This document shows, in pieces, positions 9,096 through 17,859 of a stretch of 47,822 nucleotides of DNA. The position numbers and the translations under genes were made by a program. A model generated the notes under the pieces. That model was not told the origin of the DNA, did no database searches, and was given only the letters and a program-made list of their open reading frames with translations. Origin of the DNA: Bacteroidales bacterium (GTDB lineage: Bacteria > Bacteroidota > Bacteroidia > Bacteroidales > UBA7960); contig JAAYLH010000021.1 of the NCBI GenBank assembly GCA_012521995.1, forward strand, positions 1 through 47,822, given 5' to 3'. The first letter of the stretch is position 1. The number at the start of each line of letters is the position of its first letter.

Positions 9096-11834
9096 TTATC
9101 TTCTCTGCCTTTCTCCAAAATCGCGTTGCTGTTCTTCCACCTCTTTCAACCTCAACTTGTTTAACTCCTGTTTCAGGGTTTCAATTTCTCTGAGGAGATC
9201 TTCATCCCCTCTCTGAAAGATTTCCTCTGGTGATACTCCGGTGTCATCCAATCTTTCGGCATCTTCTTCCCAAAATACCAGGGGCAGGTTTGGTGAAACG
9301 CTCAAGAATTCAATTTCCGCACTCAGGGGCATATGAGTCCCTTCAGGGATCACCCTAGCCCTTACCTTTATGGTCCCTGCGGCGGCAGTAGACTGTATAA
9401 GGGCTGTGGCGGTTCCCCACTCCACAGGAACAGGATTGATCAGGGGATGGTTCCCGCCAATCATACGGCCCTCTCCTTCTACTTCAAAATAAACCCGGTA
9501 GTTGTTTCTTGCTCTGATCTGACCATCTGCATCTGCAACAGCAGCCACTATAGCAAGGTAGTCAGACCCATCAGCACGGAGGTTAACATTCTCATCATCA
9601 AACCATAAAAGTAATCGTGAGGGTCTCCTTGCAGGTTTAATCCTATGGGTCGCCACCACTTGCCCGTCAATCAGGCCTTCGGCCAGCATAAACGATTCTT
9701 CGTGGCGGTCATTCATCGCCAAAGCCTTTTCCTGCATAAAATCCCAGGCATCCTCAAACACAATGACAGGCGAAGGCATCCCCTGCCTGCTCTTATCCTT
9801 GAGGTAGGTATGCGTTTGCCCATTTTCAAAAACCTTCAGTCTCACTTCATCGCAATTCGAGAATACGGTGACATCGGGTGATGAGAAAGGTGACATTTCG
9901 TGAGCGATGTAAACCATTGGCCCACTCTCACTGATGGGATGGGTTTCCCTTGGATCCCGCTGCGACATGAACAAATAATAGGAATATTTCGGCTGACGAA
10001 AGCCATCGAGGATGCCTCCGTAGAAGGGGTCGGGATGATACCCGCGGTTGTGGTCAAAGGGATGCCAAAGACAACCCCCAATATGTTGCGGAGGGGTCTT
10101 ATGCAGCAATTCCAGACTGGTATACTTGTAAGGAGGATTGGCATAATGCCTGGCTTGAATCAACATGGGGTCCTCTCCCCATTCCCGTTTCACCCTACTG
10201 GGAGAATTGTGTGAGTTCCAGTCATCCACATTATCGCCCCATTCCCGGGTGAAATAGTTCTTGTTCTCATCTATATGGGAAATGGCCCAGCTGGCATCCC
10301 CTCCGGCTGGATGACCATATAATACGGGAAAATATTCATTTCCCCTGGCCTCAGCGTCACAAACTGTATAACAATAGGGAAAAGGATACTCGGCAAGAAC
10401 AATGTCCTGGGTATTTTTGGCAAAATGTTCAGGATACCAGGTTTCATTGAGTACAGGCTCCCAAAGGATGACCGAAGGATGGTTGCGGTCGCGCCTGACC
10501 ATATTCCGTATATCCTGATAGATCCGCTGCTCAAAAACGGGTTCTTCACTCCAGAACTGCCATCCAGGCGTGTTTACGATTACAAACAGGCCCAGCTCAT
10601 CGCAAGCATCCATAAATGCGGGGTCTTGCGGATAATGGGCGTTACGAATGATCTTTAGCCCTGCATCCCTCAATTTTTTCGCATCACGCCAATGAGTGGC
10701 ATTGGGCACTGCATTTCCCACCAGGGCAAAGTCCTGGTGACGGTTGGCACCAATCAGGGGTTTACCGTAAGGCTTACCGTTCAGCCATAACCCATCCTTG
10801 CCCTTGAATTCAATGCTCCTTATCCCCAGCCGGCGCATATAGCCATCCACGATGTTTCCTTGCCTGTCCTTCAGAGTGACAAAGAGATGATAAAGATTGG
10901 GAGATTCGGGTGTCCAAAGCTCGGGGTTCCCGATAAAAAGTTTACGCGAAAAGTGCCTGCTTTCTCCCTTGTTTACCCTTAGGTTTTGAATTGCTGCAGA
11001 CACCCTTCTCCCATCTATTGTTTTTAGTTCATATTCTACTAAACCGCTGAAATTCTGCTGGTCTTCATTCTTTATGTGCAATTGAAGCAGAATATTAGCC
11101 TGCTGTTCCGTAACCTCTTCAAAAGCGACAAACAAACCTCCACCGGCTTTAATATCTACATCATTGGGATCCGTTATATAAACCTTCTGATGGGCTATCA
11201 GCCAGCAATCGCGGTAAATGCCCCCAAAATAGGCAAAGTCAAGCAAATCCTGCGACTTCCCGGGGGGATAGTTGGGGTCATCGGAATTATCAGCCCATAC
11301 GGCTAAGACATTTACTCCACTAGGATTAATATGGTCCGTAATATCCACGATCGCCGGGAGGTAACCACCAAAGTTTTCTTTCAGCAAATGGCCGTTCAGG
11401 TAAATTCTCGACTTACCCATGATGGCCTCAAAATGCACAAAAAGCTTTTTGCCCCTTATCCCTTCAGGAAGATCAAAAAACTTTCGGTACCATACCTCTC
11501 CCTGGTAATTGATCCCTCCACTGGCTTGGACGGGCAATACTTCAATCCCATGCGGAACAGAAACTACCTGCCATTCTGAGTCATCCAGGTCAACGGACTC
11601 CCCATGCTCTTTAGGTCCTTTATGGAATCGCCAGGCAACGTTCAACGAAAACACCTCCCGTCCTGTTCCCTCTACCTGGTAGAAGCCTGCAGTGCTGAAC
11701 CGAGGCTGATGATCGTTTCCAAAGGCACACTGCATCCCCAAAAGCGATACAATCAGTGAAAGGAGGAAGAAACGCTTAAACTGCCTTTTTCCTTTCACTT
11801 TTCCGGTCTTCTCAATAAATTTGGTTGCGCTCAT
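9096..11834 (-). CDS. GH2 glycosidase (probable beta-galactosidase) with C-terminal coiled coil
   Basis: A 912-residue secreted GH2 enzyme. A signal peptide (hydrophobic about 21-34) is followed by the sugar-binding jelly roll (about 60-215), an Ig-like domain (about 220-340) and the TIM barrel. Glu464 in WEPVLNETW is the acid/base and Glu531 in YFTREWGD the nucleophile. Two further beta domains follow. The last ~45 residues are strongly charged and helical (LLREIETLKQELNKL and onward), a likely coiled coil that is not usual in GH2. Beta-galactosidase activity on exposed Gal-beta-GlcNAc is inferred from the neighbours; GH2 also contains beta-mannosidases and beta-glucuronidases, and this sequence alone does not decide. 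It is 16 bases downstream of GH110. Confidence 0.85.
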   Translation of the reverse strand: MSATKFIEKTGKVKGKRQFKRFFLLSLIVSLLGMQCAFGNDHQPRFSTAGFYQVEGTGREVFSLNVAWRFHKGPKEHGESVDLDDSEWQVVSVPHGIEVLPVQASGGINYQGEVWYRKFFDLPEGIRGKKLFVHFEAIMGKSRIYLNGHLLKENFGGYLPAIVDITDHINPSGVNVLAVWADNSDDPNYPPGKSQDLLDFAYFGGIYRDCWLIAHQKVYITDPNDVDIKAGGGLFVAFEEVTEQQANILLQLHIKNEDQQNFSGLVEYELKTIDGRRVSAAIQNLRVNKGESRHFSRKLFIGNPELWTPESPNLYHLFVTLKDRQGNIVDGYMRRLGIRSIEFKGKDGLWLNGKPYGKPLIGANRHQDFALVGNAVPNATHWRDAKKLRDAGLKIIRNAHYPQDPAFMDACDELGLFVIVNTPGWQFWSEEPVFEQRIYQDIRNMVRRDRNHPSVILWEPVLNETWYPEHFAKNTQDIVLAEYPFPYCYTVCDAEARGNEYFPVLYGHPAGGDASWAISHIDENKNYFTREWGDNVDDWNSHNSPSRVKREWGEDPMLIQARHYANPPYKYTSLELLHKTPPQHIGGCLWHPFDHNRGYHPDPFYGGILDGFRQPKYSYYLFMSQRDPRETHPISESGPMVYIAHEMSPFSSPDVTVFSNCDEVRLKVFENGQTHTYLKDKSRQGMPSPVIVFEDAWDFMQEKALAMNDRHEESFMLAEGLIDGQVVATHRIKPARRPSRLLLWFDDENVNLRADGSDYLAIVAAVADADGQIRARNNYRVYFEVEGEGRMIGGNHPLINPVPVEWGTATALIQSTAAAGTIKVRARVIPEGTHMPLSAEIEFLSVSPNLPLVFWEEDAERLDDTGVSPEEIFQRGDEDLLREIETLKQELNKLRLKEVEEQQRDFGERQRR

Positions 11835-11850
11835 AATTCAAACCCAATTG

Positions 11851-13743
11851 TTATTCGTTCCTGAGAACCACCGCCCCTGGTTCTGAAAACAGAGCCCGTA
11901 TGTCCTTTTCTGAATCAAAACCCTGTTCAAACTTATTATCCTCAATCAACACCCTCTTAACCTTTTCAAAAAGAAAAACATGCTGGTTCCAGTGGAAAGG
12001 CTCGTAATCCCGGTTTTTAAAAATGATATTGTTCCGAAATACAAGGTTTTCGGTTGAGCGGGCATACAATACTGGCTGGTCAAAAGTCTCAAACCTGTTG
12101 TTTTCAATCACTATCCCCGAATGAAAAAATGCCTCCTGTTTTTCAAGCTCAGGAATTACAGGGAAAATAGAAATGATGGCGTTGGTGAACTGATAATAAG
12201 CCGTAAGGTTGTTCCTGAACGTATTGTTCCTGATGAGGACGTCCCGGCAGGCACCCGTTTCATACCAGCCATTAGCATCCCCGCAAAGCAGGATGGCCGT
12301 ACCGTGTGAATGATCAAACAGGTTTTCCTCGCAGACCACTTTTTTTGGCGTGCTGAACAAGGCCCCTCTGGCGCGGTTGTTCCTGACTGTGTTGTGGCTG
12401 AACACCACTTCAGGTGTCCACGTAAGGTTTTCCACAACCATTGATTCTTCCACAAAAAAGATGCCGGGCAAGGGATTTTCAAAGGTTATTTTAAACATTT
12501 TAGCACCTTCAATTTGGTCGTGCTGGAAGGGTTCAATGGTCTGAATCCTGTTCAAGGCGCCCTTGATTTCCATGGTGTTGGAAACAAGGAACTGGACGGA
12601 ATCACCCGGCATTCCCCATTCAAAGCCCCAGCTTTGTGAGTGCATGTATGCAGCAACAAGAGTATGCTCATCCAATACTTCAATGGTTTTCAGGTAGGTT
12701 CCGTGCACATTGATGGCGTCATCTGCCATACCCTCATACAGCCCATTAATGGAAATGATTTCCCCTTTACAGCCAGAAAAATGCGTGGCATCGGCCTGGG
12801 TAGTAAAACAACGCCTGTCACCTTCTTTCAGTGAAACAGAGAACCCATCCAGGTAAATATTCTCGCTCATTTGTGCCAACAGCCCCATCCCTTCAGCGTA
12901 ATGTACCTTCACATTATCAAAGCGGGTGTTGAGGCTTTGGCTGACAAAAATGCCCGGGGTAGGCCGGTAATAAGTCCTTAGAACGAATTGCTCTCCACTT
13001 TGCGTTTCATTCAGTTGCCATTCATAAACCTTCAGGAAATTGGGCGACACCTCCTCCACTTTTTCCGGATTAAACTCTAAATCGCGCCGCAGGTAGGTCA
13101 GCCTGCCATCCGCAGAAAAAGCCATAGCCTGATGGGGCTGCAACTCAAATTTTGGACCCTCAAGCCAAAGTTTCCCTCCTTCAATGCGATAATCACCGTG
13201 TGGGTAAAGTTCACCAATAAAATAACCTTGTTTAGGATGAACTTCAAGGACATTAAGCTGCCGAAGATGGGGCACTTCATAGTCAATGGAAAAATTTCTG
13301 AATGTAATGTTTTGCGAACCAATCACCGAAAAGGGAATCATCCTTCCGTGAAAAATGAACTCCGATCCCTGACCGTCGATGACTACATTTTTCAAATGCT
13401 CCAGGGGAAAAACCACCTTACGCTCATCTTCGTGATCGTGGTTTGAGATGTAATAATTTCTGGAAGGAGCTGTTCCCGCATAGAAATCATAACGTCCCTC
13501 CGGAAATCTTATCACAAGCCTTCTTGACCCTTTATATTTTCCAAGAAACTCCAGCATCTTCATTACCGCAGGGTTTGCGTCTTCTCCCGAATTTACCCTT
13601 GTCCCGAAATCCTCAAATGATTTCACTTGGGGTCCCTTGCAGGAAAAACATATGATCAGGAGGAACAGGACAAACAAGAAGAAGCCATTGCTACAGATAT
13701 TCCTATCACTTACCCGGGTTTTAAAATAATGCATGACATTCAA
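11851..13743 (-). CDS. GH110-type alpha-1,3-galactosidase (right-handed beta-helix)
   Basis: A 630-residue exported protein with repeated beta-helix strands (NVVIDGQGSEFIF, NITFRNFSIDY, NIYLDGFSVS, FSHNTVRNNRARGAL, VLIRNNTFRNN, IVIENNRFETF, VLIEDNKFEQG). Overall length and motifs such as NYYISNHD, LQPHQAMAF and MADDAINVHGTY fit GH110, inverting enzymes that remove alpha-1,3-galactose from B-antigen or linear alpha-Gal epitopes. Three aspartates, 318, 341 and 342, have the +23/+24 spacing I recall for the catalytic carboxylates of a marine GH110 enzyme. The signal peptide ends near Cys35 but the lipobox is not canonical. It is flanked by GH29 and GH2. A beta-helix of another class (pectate-lyase-like) is the main alternative. 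Confidence 0.82.
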   Translation of the reverse strand: MNVMHYFKTRVSDRNICSNGFFLFVLFLLIICFSCKGPQVKSFEDFGTRVNSGEDANPAVMKMLEFLGKYKGSRRLVIRFPEGRYDFYAGTAPSRNYYISNHDHEDERKVVFPLEHLKNVVIDGQGSEFIFHGRMIPFSVIGSQNITFRNFSIDYEVPHLRQLNVLEVHPKQGYFIGELYPHGDYRIEGGKLWLEGPKFELQPHQAMAFSADGRLTYLRRDLEFNPEKVEEVSPNFLKVYEWQLNETQSGEQFVLRTYYRPTPGIFVSQSLNTRFDNVKVHYAEGMGLLAQMSENIYLDGFSVSLKEGDRRCFTTQADATHFSGCKGEIISINGLYEGMADDAINVHGTYLKTIEVLDEHTLVAAYMHSQSWGFEWGMPGDSVQFLVSNTMEIKGALNRIQTIEPFQHDQIEGAKMFKITFENPLPGIFFVEESMVVENLTWTPEVVFSHNTVRNNRARGALFSTPKKVVCEENLFDHSHGTAILLCGDANGWYETGACRDVLIRNNTFRNNLTAYYQFTNAIISIFPVIPELEKQEAFFHSGIVIENNRFETFDQPVLYARSTENLVFRNNIIFKNRDYEPFHWNQHVFLFEKVKRVLIEDNKFEQGFDSEKDIRALFSEPGAVVLRNE

Positions 13744-13781
13744 TGATCAGAATATTACTCATTTTATATAAGGTTTAACCA

Positions 13782-15935
13782 TCACCTAGTGATGACGCCA
13801 AGTTCACCCACCGAGACCCATGGCTCGCCATAAATCCCCTGGTGGCTTACAAAACGGAAGTACCTAGCCTGATGTTTTTCACCAAACAGGACCCTTTGCG
13901 TTGAAGGGTTATTGATCATATTGCCAAATGCACCCTGATCAATAACCCGTTCCCATTGCTTGCCATCCCTGCTGATATCATAAGAATACAACAAAACGGT
14001 ACCACTGTAATTTCCATCCGTTCTGGGCACATAGGTGAAGCCCATTATTAAAAGCTCTTCACCCAAGTCCACAGTGATCGAATGGGGATGTTCCTTCACT
14101 TCTCCGCCCCAGGGAGTATGCCACATGGTGGCCTTATCGCTATCGATGGCATACCCGGCAGGAAATGCGGAATGCCCTTCACTGGCTTCCATCACGTTCC
14201 ATTTGGAGGGGCTGATATCAAAGGTTTCTGTAATCACACTTCCTGCCACTTGGAAATCGTTTATGAAAGCCCTTGCCTTTACTATGCCCGGACCAGGGAA
14301 AAGAAAGGAGTTCTCATACCGTTTAGAAGTGGCGAACGGTTCACTGCCATCAAGGGTATAGGTAATGACAGGGAATTCTGTCTCTGAATGAATGCTTACC
14401 AGTCCTTCTTTATTTCTGGTTATAACAGGATCGGACAAGATCTCGGGGCTAAGATAAAGCCCGAAACCAGAAATCAGGGCATCGTGTCTTGCCCCCGCAA
14501 TGACCAATCTTACCTGATCAGTTTTGACTGGCGAAATCTTGATCAATCGCTTGTAGCCAATGGTGGTTCCAGATGCAATTTTTTCCCAATGCCCGTTTAC
14601 CATAGCTTCAATCAAAAACTGCTCAACCCTTTGCCCGTTTGCAATGTATTCTTTAAGTTCAATGACATCAAAGGTTTGATCTTCCGGCAAACTGAATTCA
14701 ATTATTCCAGGGAAATCCTTAACTGTCCAGTAGGTTTTTGCATTGCCATCAGTCAAGGCACTTCCTTTGCGATTACCAGGCATGGCTTCTTTCAGAAGGT
14801 TGACTGAAAAAGCTGCCTTCACCCATTCCCCAAACTCACTAAGCTGGGCTGAATCCTTTTTATGGATCAGACCCCGTTGGTCGGGAGGCACGTTCAATAA
14901 TAGCAATGCATTCATCCCCACTGAATTGAAGTATATATCAACCAGTTTTGCCAGCGATTTCACCCGCCCATTTTCTGCTTCGTGATAAAACCAGCTGGGG
15001 CGAATGGAAACGTCCACCTCTGCGGGATACCAGAACAATCGGTCAGCCTTTTCAATCAGTTCCCTGCTGCCCAGGTCTCCACTCATTGCATCAATACCCA
15101 AACCTTGATTGATGGCAACCATTTCAGGGCGTCCACCAGGGGCCAGGGCCGTTACGCTCCATTCGGTCGGTCTGCCATACCCGGATTCGGTGCCTACCCA
15201 GCGAATATCTTCACCCTGGATGGCCACCACGGCCCGGGGCTGCAGGCTGTCAATAACGGCAAAATAGGAAGCCCAGTCATATTCCTGGCGCTTTCCGTTG
15301 GGCCCTTCCCCGCAAGCCCCGTCAAACCACACCTCGTCCACTCGGCCATACCAACTCAGCAGTTCAGTGAGTTGTTGCCTGAATAAGGCATTGTAACGGG
15401 GCGAATCGCCATAGGATGGGGCATTTCTGTCCCATGGTGAAAGATAGACGCCAAACTTTAGCCCCAGGGAATCACAGGCCTCCTTCACTTCCCTAACCAG
15501 GTCGCCTTTCCCATCCCGCCAGGGGGATGCTTTAACGGAATGCTCGGTGGTCTCCGTGGGCCAAAGACAAAATCCATCGTGATGTTTTGCTGTCAGGATA
15601 ACCATCTTCATCCCTCCATCCTTTAAAACCTGCGCCCATTGCAGGGCATCCAGCTCCGTAGGATTAAATTGCTCAGGTGTTTCAGTGCCATCTCCCCATT
15701 CACGCCCGACAAAGGTATTGATGCCGAAATGAATGAAGGCAGTCATTTCAAGCTCCTGCCAGGCCAGTTGCTCAGGCGTGGGAATTACATGGGCGGCCAT
15801 AAAAACCTTCTCATCCAGGGTAGTGGTATTATCAAAAATCACCACCTTCTCATGATATGTTTCGCCCTGGCAAGCAGCCAGGGCAATGGTCAACAGAGCT
15901 AAAAGGTTTGCCCGCAGGCCTGATTGCTTTATCAT
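13782..15935 (-). CDS. GH29 alpha-L-fucosidase (alpha-1,3/4-type) with CBM32-like domains, lipoprotein
   Basis: A 717-residue lipoprotein (lipobox LAAC, Cys22). The TIM barrel has MTAFIHFGINTF at 64-75, LTAKHHDGFCLWP at 114-126, and the nucleophile Asp205 in VDEVWFDGACGEG, a form typical of the GH29 subfamily acting on alpha-1,3/1,4-fucose in Lewis structures. A discoidin (F5/8)-like domain follows at about 400-500, then a chitobiase C-terminal type segment (TYTLDGSEPF, about 520-570), then a second discoidin/CBM32 domain (about 590-717). The CBM32 domains probably bind galactose or GlcNAc-type termini. The stop is 3 bases after the end of the upstream GH35 gene's reading region, so the genes are tightly packed. 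Subfamily assignment is from motif form, so moderately sure. Confidence 0.9.
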   Translation of the reverse strand: MIKQSGLRANLLALLTIALAACQGETYHEKVVIFDNTTTLDEKVFMAAHVIPTPEQLAWQELEMTAFIHFGINTFVGREWGDGTETPEQFNPTELDALQWAQVLKDGGMKMVILTAKHHDGFCLWPTETTEHSVKASPWRDGKGDLVREVKEACDSLGLKFGVYLSPWDRNAPSYGDSPRYNALFRQQLTELLSWYGRVDEVWFDGACGEGPNGKRQEYDWASYFAVIDSLQPRAVVAIQGEDIRWVGTESGYGRPTEWSVTALAPGGRPEMVAINQGLGIDAMSGDLGSRELIEKADRLFWYPAEVDVSIRPSWFYHEAENGRVKSLAKLVDIYFNSVGMNALLLLNVPPDQRGLIHKKDSAQLSEFGEWVKAAFSVNLLKEAMPGNRKGSALTDGNAKTYWTVKDFPGIIEFSLPEDQTFDVIELKEYIANGQRVEQFLIEAMVNGHWEKIASGTTIGYKRLIKISPVKTDQVRLVIAGARHDALISGFGLYLSPEILSDPVITRNKEGLVSIHSETEFPVITYTLDGSEPFATSKRYENSFLFPGPGIVKARAFINDFQVAGSVITETFDISPSKWNVMEASEGHSAFPAGYAIDSDKATMWHTPWGGEVKEHPHSITVDLGEELLIMGFTYVPRTDGNYSGTVLLYSYDISRDGKQWERVIDQGAFGNMINNPSTQRVLFGEKHQARYFRFVSHQGIYGEPWVSVGELGVITR

Positions 15936-15938
15936 CCC

Positions 15939-17837
15939 TTAATATTGAATTTGTTGTATGGAAGTGGGCCCCACAAATAGCTCCTCGTTAAGCTGATCAA
16001 GGATGGGTTCCTCAATGCCTTGCAATTTCTTTTGCCAGGTCTTGAGCATTTCAAACACCAACACTTCATTCTCACCCTGCCTCAGCCAGGGTGCAGGAAT
16101 GTACAAAGTTTGCTGTGGACCCACCTGCCAGTAACGCCCAATGTGATGGCCGTTGACCCATACACTGCCCTTGCCAAAATCACGCATATCCAAATAAGTG
16201 TCGGCAACTTCCTCAAGGGTGAATGCTCCCTTCCTTAAAACCGGCCATTCATAGGCTTGTCCTTCAATGGACTCAGCAGCAAAGGAATAATCATCCGGGT
16301 GATTAAAAGGATATCCGTATATCTCCCAACCCCTAATCTCAGCTCCATCAAAAAATACTGCTTCAGTGATCCCTTTTCGGTTGTCAGTAAGGAAGGTACC
16401 AAAATTGATCCGGCCAAGGTTTTCAATGAAAAGTGACAACCTTGCTCCACCTTGTGGAACGGACAAGAAAATGGAATCCAGCTCAGTTCGCCGATCCACA
16501 ATTCCAATTCGTTTTCCGTCCAACAAAACGATCCCGTAATCACGCAGTTCCTTGATCTTCAACCAGCCTTCGCCTTCAGGAAGGCTGGTTTCATAAAGTA
16601 CATAGCCGTATCCCTGGTCAATATCCTCAAAACTCAGGGGCTTTTCACTGCGGATAGGCTGCGGCCTATGCTGCTCAAAAAAACTAACCTCGTCAAGCTT
16701 AAAAGGCTGTATGGCCATGGAAGGCTTCAGCTCAGGAACATCGGGAATGTAATAGCCTTCGGGCGCATATTTTTTCACCAATTCGCGATATGCAAAGAAC
16801 TTGTGCGTGGGGTTCCCTGCTTCGTTGATGGGTGCATCGTAATCGTAGCTCTGGGTCTGCGACTGGAAAGGCATATAGGTATCATAATTGGCTCCGTTCA
16901 TAAACCCGAAGTTTGAGCCCCCGTGCGACATATACATGTTGAGGGAAATTCCGTAATGAAAAATGGAATCCAGGTGCTGGGTGAAGGCTTCCACCGAAGA
17001 AGTATGGTGCTTCTTTCCCCAGACATCAAACCAGGCAGGGTACCATTCCGATACAAAATAGGGTCCTCCCCCGTTGATGCGGTCTTGAGTAGCAATGACT
17101 TCCTGGGGCTTCACCCCTCCGTTCACAGCAGCATAGGTTCCCGGGAGATGCCCTGCATCAATGGTGGACGGGGGGTCGCAAGTAAACAAGGCACAGCTGA
17201 ACCCCGCTTCAAGAAAGATATCGCGGTTCAAGGCCAGGTATTCCTTGTCATCCCCGTAAAAGCCATACTCGTTTTCAATCTGCACCATGATGATCGGCCC
17301 CCCGTTTTCTATCAGCAGGGGCGTAAGCTGGTTGGCCACCTCATGAACATAGTTGCGGTAGGCATCAATGAAACGCGGGTCTTTGCTGCGCACCTTCAGG
17401 TCTTCTTCCTTCAGCAACCACCAGGGATAGCCCCCAAACTCCCATTCAGCACAGACATAGGGACTGGGCCTGAGCATCACCCAAAGTCCCTCCTGTTGCG
17501 CCAGGCGAACGAATTCGGCAATGTCGGCGTTGCCTTCAAAATAATACTGACCGGGATAAGGCTCGTGGACGTTCCAGAACATATAAATACTGATGGCATT
17601 CATTCCCATTGCCCTGACCATCTGAAGCCGGTCCTGCCAGTATTCACGGGGAATACGTGAAGGATGGATCTCGCCAGAAAAAAACATCACGGGTTCTTCA
17701 TTCAGCAGGAATTGCCCGCCAGCAATGCGAAAAGTGTTCCTGGACTCCTCCTGGCATCCAAACATAAGACTTACCATAAACATGGCTAAAACTGCAAGTA
17801 TTCTTCCAAAAACTTTCATAGGAACAGTTGGTTTCAA
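15939..17837 (-). CDS. GH35 beta-galactosidase, lipoprotein
   Basis: A 632-residue GH35 enzyme that releases terminal beta-galactose with retention. A lipoprotein signal ends in MFGC (Cys28), followed by QEES, an acidic stretch that may favour surface display. The true start may be Met7. Barrel motifs include FSGEIHPSRIPREYW (53-67), MNAISIYMFWNVHEP (79-93) and RPSPYVCAEWEFGG (123-136). The acid/base is Glu190 in IENEYG and the nucleophile Glu264 in YFVSEWYPAW. The C-terminal beta domains contain GSVWVNGHHIGRYW, usual for the family. It follows the GH20 gene by 22 bases. Gal-beta-1,3- or 1,4-linked termini of mucin or N-glycan antennae are likely substrates, since GH35 members often prefer beta-1,3. 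Confidence 0.93.
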   Translation of the reverse strand: MKPTVPMKVFGRILAVLAMFMVSLMFGCQEESRNTFRIAGGQFLLNEEPVMFFSGEIHPSRIPREYWQDRLQMVRAMGMNAISIYMFWNVHEPYPGQYYFEGNADIAEFVRLAQQEGLWVMLRPSPYVCAEWEFGGYPWWLLKEEDLKVRSKDPRFIDAYRNYVHEVANQLTPLLIENGGPIIMVQIENEYGFYGDDKEYLALNRDIFLEAGFSCALFTCDPPSTIDAGHLPGTYAAVNGGVKPQEVIATQDRINGGGPYFVSEWYPAWFDVWGKKHHTSSVEAFTQHLDSIFHYGISLNMYMSHGGSNFGFMNGANYDTYMPFQSQTQSYDYDAPINEAGNPTHKFFAYRELVKKYAPEGYYIPDVPELKPSMAIQPFKLDEVSFFEQHRPQPIRSEKPLSFEDIDQGYGYVLYETSLPEGEGWLKIKELRDYGIVLLDGKRIGIVDRRTELDSIFLSVPQGGARLSLFIENLGRINFGTFLTDNRKGITEAVFFDGAEIRGWEIYGYPFNHPDDYSFAAESIEGQAYEWPVLRKGAFTLEEVADTYLDMRDFGKGSVWVNGHHIGRYWQVGPQQTLYIPAPWLRQGENEVLVFEMLKTWQKKLQGIEEPILDQLNEELFVGPTSIQQIQY

Positions 17838-17859
17838 TTTCCTTTAAAAAGAATCCTAT

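Noticed and set aside
16923-17660. Plus-strand open frame of 245 codons opposite GH35
   Set aside because: Antisense to conserved GH35 catalytic segments, and its product lacks recognisable features.
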